NCBI GenBank assembly: GCA_947305585.1
Contig: CAMZDY010000024.1
Span: 1-13,703, forward strand
Direction of reading: 5' to 3'
Source: an uncultured Verrucomicrobiota bacterium
Lineage (GTDB): Bacteria > Verrucomicrobiota > Kiritimatiellia > RFP12 > UBA1067
DNA length: 13,703 nt
The notes under the pieces are model-generated. The model was not told the DNA's origin. It worked only from the letters and a program-made list of their open reading frames with translations, and did no database searches. Within the stretch, counting starts at the first letter, position 1, and each line of letters begins with the position of its first letter. Positions 6,224 to 12,866 of the stretch are shown piece after piece. Both the position numbers and the translations under genes were made by a program.

Positions 6224-7039
6224 TTATTTTTGACAATGGTCGCAATACCAGGAAGTGCGTCCGCCCAGCACGATTGTTTGCACGGGCGCGCCGCATTTCC
6301 CGCATTTCTTCTGACTGTAGATCTTCAGTTTCTGGGCGAACTTGCCCTCGCTGCCGTCCACGTTCTTGAAATCGCTCACGGTCGTGCCGCCCCATTTGAT
6401 GGCGAGGCGCAAGATGCGCTTGACCTCCTTCGCGAAACGCCGGCACTCCTCGAGCGTCAAGGTGTTCGCCGGACGCTGGGGCTTGATGCCGCTCGCGAAC
6501 AGCGCCTCGGCCGCGTAGATGTTGCCGATGCCCGTGACGATTTTATTGTCCATCACGAGTTCCTTGGCGGACGTCTTGCGCTTCTGCGCGGCCGCGTAAA
6601 GGAGCTCGCCGGTGAAGGCCGGGGAAAGCGGCTCCACGCCGATGCCCGCGAGACATTCGGGCCAGCCGTCCGCACCCTTCCGCTGCACCTCCAGGAAACC
6701 GAAGCGACGCGGATCCTCGAACCGGAAAACATTGCCGTCGTCGAGGTGGATGAACACATGCTCGTGCTTGCGTCGGGGAACGCTTGCCGGTTCCACCCGC
6801 ACCACCCCCGACATGCCGAAATGCATCGTGAGCGTGCGTCCGTCGTCCAACTCCGCCACCGCATATCTGGCACGCCGTTTGCAATCAACGAACTTGCGCC
6901 CCACGAGTTTCGCCTTTAAAAGCGGCTCCAGCGACGTGCGCAAACGCGGGAAGAACACCTCCACCTTGCGGATGGTCCGTCCCTTGAGCGCCTTGTCGAG
7001 CGCCCGCGCGATCGACTCGGCCTCAGGCAGCTCCGGCAT
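6224..7039 (-). CDS. mutM: Formamidopyrimidine-DNA glycosylase
   Basis: Base-excision repair glycosylase/AP lyase that removes 8-oxoguanine and formamidopyrimidines. At 271 residues it has the usual length. P2 and E3 of MPELPE are the catalytic N-terminus (after Met removal). K54 in CKRRARY, H73 before GMSG, DPRRFG (109-114) and N173 in GIGNIYAAE match the known catalytic and DNA-contact positions of Fpg. The C-terminal zinc finger has cysteines 246, 249, 266 and 269 with R261 in the finger. The usual PELPEVET reads PELPEAES here, a mild change. It overlaps the end of rdgB by 17 bases. Removal of Met1 is required for activity, and map lies two genes downstream in the same operon. Confidence 0.96.
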   Translation of the reverse strand: MPELPEAESIARALDKALKGRTIRKVEVFFPRLRTSLEPLLKAKLVGRKFVDCKRRARYAVAELDDGRTLTMHFGMSGVVRVEPASVPRRKHEHVFIHLDDGNVFRFEDPRRFGFLEVQRKGADGWPECLAGIGVEPLSPAFTGELLYAAAQKRKTSAKELVMDNKIVTGIGNIYAAEALFASGIKPQRPANTLTLEECRRFAKEVKRILRLAIKWGGTTVSDFKNVDGSEGKFAQKLKIYSQKKCGKCGAPVQTIVLGGRTSWYCDHCQK

Positions 7040-7595
7040 GGATGAACTCCTTTACTTTTGCAAGCGCCCGGCCGCGATGCGAAATCGCGTTCTTGGCTTC
7101 GGGCGGCAATTCGGCGAAAGACTTTTCGTAACCATCCGGCACGAACAGGGGATCGTAGCCGAAACCGCCCTCGCCCTTCAGCTCCTCCCGGATGCGTCCG
7201 AACACCTTGCCTTCGAACACCCGTTCCGAGCCGTCGGGCGCGACCAAAGCAACCGCGCAAGTGAAATTGGCTCGGCGGTCGGCATGGCCCGAAAGATTCT
7301 TCAAGAGGAGCGCGTTGTTGGCGGCAGAGTCGGTAGGCTCGCCCGCATACCGGGCCGAATGCACTCCCGGCGCGCCGCCCAGCGCCTTAACTTCGAGCCC
7401 CGAATCGTCCGCCATGCACCAGCATCCCGGATGCCTGGACGCGATCGCACGCACCTTGATAAGCGCGTTGCCGGCGAAATCGGGCGCGTTCTCGTCCACC
7501 TCGCCGGGATCGTCGCCGGCAATCTCCCAAGCCGGCAGAATCTCGCCTATTTCGCGCAACTTGTGCGCATTGTGGGTGGCGACGAAAAGTTTCAC
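7023..7595 (-). CDS. rdgB: RdgB/HAM1-type XTP/dITP pyrophosphatase
   Basis: Hydrolyses dITP, XTP and related non-canonical purine nucleotides to the monophosphate, keeping them out of DNA and RNA. The 190-residue protein starts V(M)KLFVATHN and has THNAHK (7-12), the acidic catalytic block MADDSGLEVKALGG (61-74) followed by PGVHSARYAG, GFGYDPLF (144-151) and AISHRGRALAK (170-180). The start is GTG at 7595-7593, 11 bases after the DUF1343 stop. An upstream extension of 43 codons would overlap that gene and has no family similarity. No strong ribosome site is visible, so translation is probably coupled. It overlaps mutM by 17 bases, linking two nucleotide-damage functions. Confidence 0.94.
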   Translation of the reverse strand: MKLFVATHNAHKLREIGEILPAWEIAGDDPGEVDENAPDFAGNALIKVRAIASRHPGCWCMADDSGLEVKALGGAPGVHSARYAGEPTDSAANNALLLKNLSGHADRRANFTCAVALVAPDGSERVFEGKVFGRIREELKGEGGFGYDPLFVPDGYEKSFAELPPEAKNAISHRGRALAKVKEFIHAGAA

Positions 7596-7606
7596 GTCCG
7601 AAAAGA

Positions 7607-8713
7607 TCAGTACAGGTTGACTTTGGTCTTGAGGTATTCGTCCTGTTCCTCGATCCAGCTCTGGTAGAGGTCGTTCAGGTCCCCGCCGCTGCGGATGAGC
7701 TCGCACACCTTGCTCGTGCCGCACAGCTTGTCCATCCAGTCGTACCGGGCGTTGATAGCCATCTGGCGCGGATGGTGGGCGAGCAGCGAAGCGAGGATGA
7801 GCGTGCCGGCCGTGATGGGATAGAAGTCGCGGTCGGAGAAGGTGGTGAAGAGGATGCCGTTAAGCGTCTGCCCCTTGCACATGCCGCTCTGGGGCTGGTA
7901 GCGGTAGGGACGGGTGTTTACGCCGCAGCTCCGCAAGGCCGGCATGAGCTCGTCCACCAACGCCTTCTGGTTCATCCAGGGTGCCCCGATGATGCGGAAC
8001 GCCAACGATCCCGCACGGTCGCAGTCGAGCGCGGGGAACGCCTCGGTGAAGACGGTCATCGGATACATCACGGCCGAATCCCAGCTCCGGATCGAAGGCG
8101 AAGGCGGCACGAAGTTGGGCCACGGATCCTTGATGGAGTGGTTCCAGTCCTTGAGCCGGTGCACTTTGAGCTCGCACTTGATGCCTTCGTTCTCCTGCAT
8201 CCAGATGGCGCTTTCGCCCGGCGTCATGCCGTAGCAGAAAGGAACGTTCACCGGCGCCACGAAGCTCCGGTAGCTCGGGTGGAGCATGGGTCCGTCCAGC
8301 ATGCCTCCGCGCGGAATCGGCCGGTCCAGCACCGACACCGGAATGTTCCTTTCCGCGCACGCCTCCATCACGTTCTTGATGGTGGCGAGATACGTATAGC
8401 ACCTCACCCCGATGTCGAACATGTCGATCACCATGTGCTCCACGCCGTCCATCATCTCGTCGTTGGGTTTGCGATGGTCGCCGTAGAGCGAATGGATCGG
8501 CACGTTCCAGAACGGATGCCAGGAACTCGCCGCCTTTTCGCCGGCCGCCACGTTGCCGAAGAAGCCGTGTTCGGCCGAAAAGAGCGCCGTCATCTTGCCG
8601 GGAAGCGCGTTCACCAGCCGACGAGTGGTGCTGGTGGCCTGCATCGTCAAAAGCCCATAGCGATGGCCGCTGGCACGCAGATCGTCGATCAGACCTTCGT
8701 AGTTCGTAATCAT
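7607..8713 (-). CDS. DUF1343 / NamZ-like protein, divergent, no signal peptide
   Basis: A 368-residue member of the DUF1343 (YbbC) family, whose characterised members are exo-beta-N-acetylmuramidases (NamZ) that split MurNAc from peptidoglycan fragments. Visible family blocks are GLLTMQATS (20-28), LFSAEHGFFG (44-53) with the E-H-G motif, IHSLYG (73-78), the VIDMFDIGVRCYTYLAT block (95-111), VLDRPIPRGG (128-137) and YGMTPGESA (161-169). The usual N-x-S-x-GRGT block after the YP motif is replaced here by a CDRAGSLAF region (231-239), so activity or specificity may be altered. There is no signal peptide, so the protein appears cytoplasmic, unlike the secreted Bacillus type. ATG at 8713-8711 overlaps the nnrD stop by 4 bases, with AAGGAG about 10 bases upstream. 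Confidence 0.85.
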   Translation of the reverse strand: MITNYEGLIDDLRASGHRYGLLTMQATSTTRRLVNALPGKMTALFSAEHGFFGNVAAGEKAASSWHPFWNVPIHSLYGDHRKPNDEMMDGVEHMVIDMFDIGVRCYTYLATIKNVMEACAERNIPVSVLDRPIPRGGMLDGPMLHPSYRSFVAPVNVPFCYGMTPGESAIWMQENEGIKCELKVHRLKDWNHSIKDPWPNFVPPSPSIRSWDSAVMYPMTVFTEAFPALDCDRAGSLAFRIIGAPWMNQKALVDELMPALRSCGVNTRPYRYQPQSGMCKGQTLNGILFTTFSDRDFYPITAGTLILASLLAHHPRQMAINARYDWMDKLCGTSKVCELIRSGGDLNDLYQSWIEEQDEYLKTKVNLY

Positions 8714-9549
8714 AAGCGTTTCTCTCCTTTGTCGAGCGCCACTCGCATGGACCCGACCCTTGCCGCCAGATTGGCGATTGAAAAATCCAAGTTGTCTCCC
8801 AGAATCCCGTCTCCGGCCGCTCCGTGCAGCCACACGCCGGAAGTTGCCGCCAGGAGCGCATCGTCCTTCAGATACGCCCACCTGGCGCCGATGATCCCCG
8901 AGAGGAGATCTCCCATCCCCCCGAGCGCCATAAACGGATTGCCGCTGTCGTTCACGTAAGACCTCTCGCCCTTGACGACGAGCGTGCCAGGACCTTTAAG
9001 CACCACCAAAGCACCATAGCGCCGCGACAGTTCCCGCGCGCTTTCGAGCCGGTTGGCATGCACCTTTTCGCGCGCCGTCCCGAGGAGCCGCGCCGCTTCG
9101 CCCTCGTGCGGAGTCAAAACGAGCTCCAATTCCGGCTGCGGCAAAAACCCGCCTTCCTGCGCATACATCCGCGCCATCGCGTTGAGCCCGTCCGCATCGA
9201 GTACGAGCCGTCCTTTCGTCTCCGCGAGGATCCTCGAAATTAGCGCCTCTGCCGCTTCGCCATCGCCAAGCCCCATCCCCGCCACCAGCACGTCCGCCTT
9301 CGGAATGGCGCAACCGGGAGCGAGATCCGTCAATGTCGCTTCCGGCACCAGACAGGCCGCCGCCATGCGCGAAGCTTCCGGCACGACGAGCCTGACCAGA
9401 CCCGCTCCGGCCACCCTCGCCCCCAATCCTGCAATCGCCGGAGCATGGGCATAGCAACGCGAACCGCCCACGATCGTGACCGTTCCTACCGTATGCTTGC
9501 TGGCGTCCAGATCTCTCGATCTGAAGGCCGTAGACAGGATTTCTCGCAT
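8710..9549 (-). CDS. nnrD: ADP-dependent NAD(P)H-hydrate dehydratase
   Basis: Repairs NADHX and NADPHX, the hydrated damage products of NAD(P)H, using ADP (YjeF C-terminal/CARKD family, ribokinase-like fold). The 279-residue protein has IVGGSRCYAHAPAIAG (26-41), GAGLVRL (48-54), VAGMGLGD (89-96), VLDADGLNA (116-124), LTPHEGEAARLLG (145-157), VVLKGPGTLV (182-191) and the catalytic-type block NPFMALGGMGDLLSG (204-218). The epimerase domain found fused in NnrE-NnrD proteins such as E. coli YjeF is absent and no separate nnrE lies in the window. The ATG at 9549-9547 is preceded in frame by a TAG six bases upstream, so a longer start is excluded. The putative -10 box ends only 10 bases before the ATG. 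Confidence 0.93.
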   Translation of the reverse strand: MREILSTAFRSRDLDASKHTVGTVTIVGGSRCYAHAPAIAGLGARVAGAGLVRLVVPEASRMAAACLVPEATLTDLAPGCAIPKADVLVAGMGLGDGEAAEALISRILAETKGRLVLDADGLNAMARMYAQEGGFLPQPELELVLTPHEGEAARLLGTAREKVHANRLESARELSRRYGALVVLKGPGTLVVKGERSYVNDSGNPFMALGGMGDLLSGIIGARWAYLKDDALLAATSGVWLHGAAGDGILGDNLDFSIANLAARVGSMRVALDKGEKRL

Positions 9550-9559
9550 CTTGCCCTAT

Positions 9560-9588
9560 ATTATACCAAATTTTCCGGCAAAAAGCAA
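9560..9588 (-). promoter_or_regulatory. Promoter overlapping the HAD stop, near-leaderless start for nnrD
   Basis: On the minus strand TTGCTT (9588-9583), a 17-base spacer ending in the extended -10 TGG, and a perfect TATAAT (9565-9560). The TAA inside the -10 box is the stop codon of the HAD gene. The expected start point, near 9553, leaves only about four bases before the ATG at 9549. The style (TTTCC upstream of -35, GGAAA in the spacer, TATAATAT) matches the other three promoters. Confidence 0.65.
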
Positions 9589-10217
9589 GAGGAAATTACA
9601 TCTTCCAGACTGGAAAAAACTTGCGCGACCTGGCGGATCGATTCGTCCGGCTGGCGCCGGTCGGGAATCATCACGGCCCGGCAACCGGCCTTGACCGCCG
9701 CCTGGATGCCGGTAAAAGCATCCTCGAACACCGCGCAATCTTCCGGCGCGAGACCGAGTTTCGAGGCCGCCAACAGGAATATATCCGGATTCGGCTTGCC
9801 GCGCGACACGTCTGCGCCGGAGACTATCGCATCGAAATAGGGTTTGAGCCCCGTAGAACCGAGATTCCATTCGATGCAGTCTCTCGGCGACGACGACGCC
9901 AACGCCAGCTTGATGCCGCGCTTCTGGCAGGCGTCCAGAATCTCCCGTGCGCCCGGCTTCAACTTGGGAGGCGCCGCAAGGAGCAGTTCGCGCGCCCGCA
10001 CCATCACTTCGTCGATATACCCTTCCACATCGTCGATGGCGATGAGCCGCGCGATCTCCGCACCGATCTCGCCGCGCCCATACCCCGAAATCCGGCGCGT
10101 CATCGCGTCCGTAAAGCCGTATCCATGCCGGTCCGACACCTCCACCCACGCTTTGGCGTAGACGCTTTCGGTGTCGAAGAGGAGCCCATCCTGATCGAAT
10201 ATCGCGCCTTTGATCAT
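9561..10217 (-). CDS. HAD-superfamily phosphatase, beta-phosphoglucomutase-like
   Basis: A 218-residue haloacid dehalogenase-type phosphatase or phosphomutase (subfamily IA, alpha-helical cap). Motif I is D8-Q-D10 within FDQDGLLFDTE, motif II is S108-S110 in ALASSSP, motif III is K141 in GKPNPDIF, and motif IV is E165-D166 in FEDAFTG. The Q between the two motif I aspartates is less common than M or L. The substrate is unknown: candidates are sugar phosphates, phosphoglycolate or damaged metabolites. ATG at 10217-10215 overlaps the prmA stop in ATGA, which excludes the longer open frame reaching to 10763. Its stop codon TAA lies inside the -10 box of the nnrD promoter, so the last part of this gene also serves as promoter sequence. 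Confidence 0.9.
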   Translation of the reverse strand: MIKGAIFDQDGLLFDTESVYAKAWVEVSDRHGYGFTDAMTRRISGYGRGEIGAEIARLIAIDDVEGYIDEVMVRARELLLAAPPKLKPGAREILDACQKRGIKLALASSSPRDCIEWNLGSTGLKPYFDAIVSGADVSRGKPNPDIFLLAASKLGLAPEDCAVFEDAFTGIQAAVKAGCRAVMIPDRRQPDESIRQVAQVFSSLEDVISSCFLPENLV

Positions 10218-11068
10218 TCCCGGACGCCCAACAGCCCGCTCGTCCATTCGCCGATCGTCTTGCGTTCGAGCTCTTTGAGTCCACGCCGCTCGAACGCCTG
10301 GAGCACTTCTGGATAAAGCTCCGTCAGAATGCCGGAAATGACGAGCCGCTTGTTGACCGCAGGCACTATCTCGTCCGCGAACTTTATGAGCAACGGCCCC
10401 AGTATGTTCGCCGCCACCAGATCGGCCCGTCCCAAGTCGCGCTTGACCTTGGCGCCCAGCCCATACCGGAAAAATTCGATCTCCACCCCGTTCTTGGCCG
10501 CATTCTCCCGCGAGGCTTCCACCGCCTCCTGGTCCACGTCGAACCCGCGCACCTCGCCGAAGCCCAGCTTCTTCGCGGCGATGGAAAGAATACCCGAGCC
10601 GCAACCCATATCGAGAAAACTTCCGCCCTCGGCCTCTCCGCACACCTCGTCGATGAATTCCAGACAGGCTTTCGTCGTTTCGTGCTTGCCGGTGCCGAAC
10701 GCGAGTCCGGGATCGATGGAAACCACCACGTCGCCCGGCTTTGTTTCCGGCCGGGGCTCCCAATCGGGATGCACGATCACGTGCCGGCCGATCCGCTCCG
10801 TCGTGAAATGGCGGCGATACGCAAACTTCCAGTCTTCGTCCGGCACCTCGCGCACCACCAGTTCCGCCTCCACGCCCACGATCGAAAGCGCGTCCGAGAG
10901 GAGCTTTTTGGCCTCTTCCGCGCGCTCCGCCTCCGGAAAATACAGCTGCACGTCGGTGAGACTCGCCTCCACCGACCGGTAGGAAGACAAAACGAAATCC
11001 CCTCCGTCGAAAACTTCGAAGAGGGGATTGACGAACTGTTCGGGAATCGAACAGTATACGAGCGTCAT
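10214..11068 (-). CDS. prmA: Ribosomal protein L11 methyltransferase
   Basis: S-adenosylmethionine-dependent methyltransferase that modifies ribosomal protein L11. The 284 residues show an N-terminal substrate-recognition part (1-100, with DEDWKFAYRRHF at 78-89), the PrmA block DPGLAFGTGKHETTK (119-133), SAM motif I LDMGCGSGILSIAA (152-165), the acidic residue D177 of motif II in GFDVD, and NILGPLL (221-227). The ATG at 11068-11066 comes 3 bases after the stop of the small basic protein gene. The HAD gene follows with a 4-base overlap. Pairing with a small basic protein of ribosomal-like codon use supports a shared role in translation. Confidence 0.95.
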   Translation of the reverse strand: MTLVYCSIPEQFVNPLFEVFDGGDFVLSSYRSVEASLTDVQLYFPEAERAEEAKKLLSDALSIVGVEAELVVREVPDEDWKFAYRRHFTTERIGRHVIVHPDWEPRPETKPGDVVVSIDPGLAFGTGKHETTKACLEFIDEVCGEAEGGSFLDMGCGSGILSIAAKKLGFGEVRGFDVDQEAVEASRENAAKNGVEIEFFRYGLGAKVKRDLGRADLVAANILGPLLIKFADEIVPAVNKRLVISGILTELYPEVLQAFERRGLKELERKTIGEWTSGLLGVRE

Positions 11069-11071
11069 CGC

Positions 11072-11284
11072 TTACTTGGCCTTCTTGGCGGCGAGCTTCT
11101 TCACCACCGTAGGACGCTGCACCAGCACGCGCACGTCTTCATCGCCCATCAACTTGACGTCGGCCTCGGCCATGCCCATCTTCACCAGACGACGACGCTG
11201 CGCCGCGTTCTTGCGAGCCTTGCCTGCCGGCGTCTTGCAAGGACGAACGTGAGATTCCTTACGGAGTGTACGACCTGTACCCAT
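11072..11284 (-). CDS. Small highly basic protein, probably ribosome-associated
   Basis: A 70-residue protein of which 20 are Lys or Arg. The order is: a tail MGTGRTLRKESHVRPCKTP, a basic helix with QRRRLVKMGM (29-38), a short acidic patch (GDED), and a Lys-rich C-terminus. I do not recognise a named family; it resembles the lineage-specific small basic proteins of PVC bacteria thought to sit on the ribosome. Codon use favours GGT and CGT at the N-terminus, unlike its neighbours, as in highly expressed ribosomal genes. ATG at 11284-11282 is preceded by GAGGTG, and the gene has its own strong promoter. prmA follows after 3 bases. The function is inferred only from composition and context. Confidence 0.8.
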   Translation of the reverse strand: MGTGRTLRKESHVRPCKTPAGKARKNAAQRRRLVKMGMAEADVKLMGDEDVRVLVQRPTVVKKLAAKKAK

Positions 11285-11331
11285 TCTGCACCTCGACTTT
11301 CTTGACTTTGAAATTTTCGAAAAGTTCCAAT

Positions 11332-11361
11332 ATTATATCATATTTCCGGGACAAAAGTCAA
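11332..11361 (-). promoter_or_regulatory. Promoter of the small basic protein-prmA-HAD unit
   Basis: On the minus strand TTGACT (11361-11356), an 18-base spacer ending in TGA, and a perfect TATAAT (11337-11332). The predicted start is near 11325, with a leader of about 40 bases. A perfect 10-base palindrome TTTTCGAAAA (11323-11314) lies at about +2 to +11 and could be an operator or a 5' stability element. A T-rich run just upstream (about 11376-11371) may end the preceding unit. Confidence 0.85.
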
Positions 11362-11381
11362 TAGGGAAAATGAAAAAACTG

Positions 11382-12071
11382 CTAATCCGGCATGATGACC
11401 GTTGGCAGCCCCATGCTCCTCAGTTCCGCATTCTTCTTCTCCCACGCTTCGCCGGCTTCTTCGCCGCGCCGCAAGAGCGTTTCGAAATCGGCATGGTACG
11501 CGGCCACGATCCCGCGCTCCGTCTCCAGCCGCTCGTCGCAGAGCGCCATGTAGTCCTCCGCCGTTCCCCCGCCCTGCAAGTACGCCTCGAGTTCCGCTTT
11601 CATCCAATTGACCATCCGCGCCATCTTCTTCTTTTCCGCGCTCTCGTCCGGCGAGATACGAACGGGCTTAACGTCCAGTTCCGGACGTTGCCCCTCGCTG
11701 CAATCGCAGGTGGAAGCCGGAATCGCATGCCTCGCGAGCCACGCATCCCCCTCGTCGCCCCCGAACGCCTCGCGCCAGCCCGAAGCCGAAAGCTGCTGGA
11801 TGATGGCCGGGTCTCCATACAGTTGCGCCCTCGGCTCCATCCGCTCTTCCGCCTCCACCTTCAAGAGCGCCCTCGCGAGCGAAAGACACGCCCCCGCCAG
11901 CACCGCGATGGCCGCCCAACGTTTCCAGGCCACCGGGTCCTTGCCCTCCACCTTGAACGGCTTGATGCCTTGCGCCTTGAGCTTGGCGTACGCGTCGTTC
12001 CGGTCCTTGGCGACTATCCAACCCGACAGAGCTTCGTTGTCGCGGTTGCGGTAATGGTAGCGGTATTTCAC
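11382..12071 (-). CDS. Single-pass membrane protein with GspF-like N-terminus
   Basis: A 229-residue protein of unknown function. Residues 1-42 (YRYHYRNRDNEALSGWIVAK, then A-x2-KLKAQGIKPFKVEG) resemble the short N-terminal segment of GspF/PilC inner-membrane proteins of type II secretion and type IV pili. The rest of GspF is absent. One membrane helix spans about 52-70. A Cys pair (C122, C124) follows, and then a charged helical region. Residues 148-229 match the C-terminal domain of the product of 12867-13688: KAEL, GG-x2-ED, N-x2-LR-x2-G, P-x-x-MP. GTG at 12071-12069 overlaps the preceding stop by 4 bases (GTGA), and the longer frame upstream is a shadow of that gene. A topology with the N-terminus in the cytoplasm and the C-terminus outside is likely. 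Confidence 0.8.
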   Translation of the reverse strand: MKYRYHYRNRDNEALSGWIVAKDRNDAYAKLKAQGIKPFKVEGKDPVAWKRWAAIAVLAGACLSLARALLKVEAEERMEPRAQLYGDPAIIQQLSASGWREAFGGDEGDAWLARHAIPASTCDCSEGQRPELDVKPVRISPDESAEKKKMARMVNWMKAELEAYLQGGGTAEDYMALCDERLETERGIVAAYHADFETLLRRGEEAGEAWEKKNAELRSMGLPTVIMPD

Positions 12072-12844
12072 TTCTTCGGCTTGTCGCCCGGCTTGATCTT
12101 GAGCGGATTGCTCGGCTGTTCGCTCTGCTCCGCCTTGACCTTCTCCCAGATCGCGCGCTGATAGCTGTCGACCGGCTCGGCCGCCCAACCCTCTTCGCAC
12201 GCTTTCTTGTAGGTGGAGCGCTTCGTCTGCGTCACCCCCACGTTCTGCAGGTTGCGCATCATGGTGGATACGGCGTCGAACGTGAAACCTTCGCTCATCA
12301 GTTTGTCGAGATCGGCGGGACCTCGCACCGTCTGCATGGTCGAGCCCTTGAACTGGCTCACCCCCGCGCCGAAAGTCATCGTGGCCACCCGGTTGAACTC
12401 GGTCTTGAACCGCTTGCCTTCGTCGAGCCGGTTTACGTTAAGGACGCCCCAGCCCGCCTCCGCCGCCACGAGCGACATGGGCAGGCTCGGCTCGTCCACG
12501 ATATACATGGCCGCCTGCGCCCCTTCCGGCACGCCCAGCTTGGCCACGTCGAGCCCGCCCTCGGGTCTCGCATCCGCCACCAGTTCGATATTGACCCTGA
12601 TCACGTTCTTGAGCGTATCCACCCGCTCCCGCACCGACCCGTCCGCGATCTTCCGCTGACGGTTTACGATCACGATCCTGCCTTCGCCCGCCTTCTCCAC
12701 GAGCCCGCCCGTCATCTGCAGCATCCGCTCCTTGGCGGCCGCGCGCTTGGCCTCCTTCTCCTCTGCGGTGAGATTTTCCGGTTTGGCCGCGAAACACATT
12801 ACCGCCATCGTCGCCGCCATGCATGCTATCGCAATTCTGTTCAT
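12068..12844 (-). CDS. Secreted protein of unknown function
   Basis: A 258-residue protein with a clear signal peptide (1-20, AA-KPEN). The mature part starts with a Lys/Glu-rich helix (24-44), then an alpha/beta-like region: GRIVIVNRQ (55-63), a second strand-like stretch ending VNIELVA (84-90), MYIVDEPSLPMSLVAAE (113-129) and GWGVLNVNRL (131-140). The C-terminus holds TYKKACEEGW (211-220) and an SYQRAIWEKV block (227-236), then a Lys/Pro tail. I recall related secreted proteins recurring in Kiritimatiellota gut genomes, but no function is known to me. No HExxH or other catalytic motif is seen. AAAGGAA precedes the ATG at 12844. It lies between two membrane proteins that share a domain, so the three may act together in the envelope. 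Confidence 0.82.
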   Translation of the reverse strand: MNRIAIACMAATMAVMCFAAKPENLTAEEKEAKRAAAKERMLQMTGGLVEKAGEGRIVIVNRQRKIADGSVRERVDTLKNVIRVNIELVADARPEGGLDVAKLGVPEGAQAAMYIVDEPSLPMSLVAAEAGWGVLNVNRLDEGKRFKTEFNRVATMTFGAGVSQFKGSTMQTVRGPADLDKLMSEGFTFDAVSTMMRNLQNVGVTQTKRSTYKKACEEGWAAEPVDSYQRAIWEKVKAEQSEQPSNPLKIKPGDKPKK

Positions 12845-12866
12845 CGCTTGGTTCCTTTTTATCTGG

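Noticed and set aside
10218..10763. Longer open frame upstream of the HAD gene
   Set aside because: It is Arg/Gly-rich shadow sequence over prmA. The HAD fold starts at MIKGAIFDQDG and the ATGA overlap with the prmA stop marks the true start.
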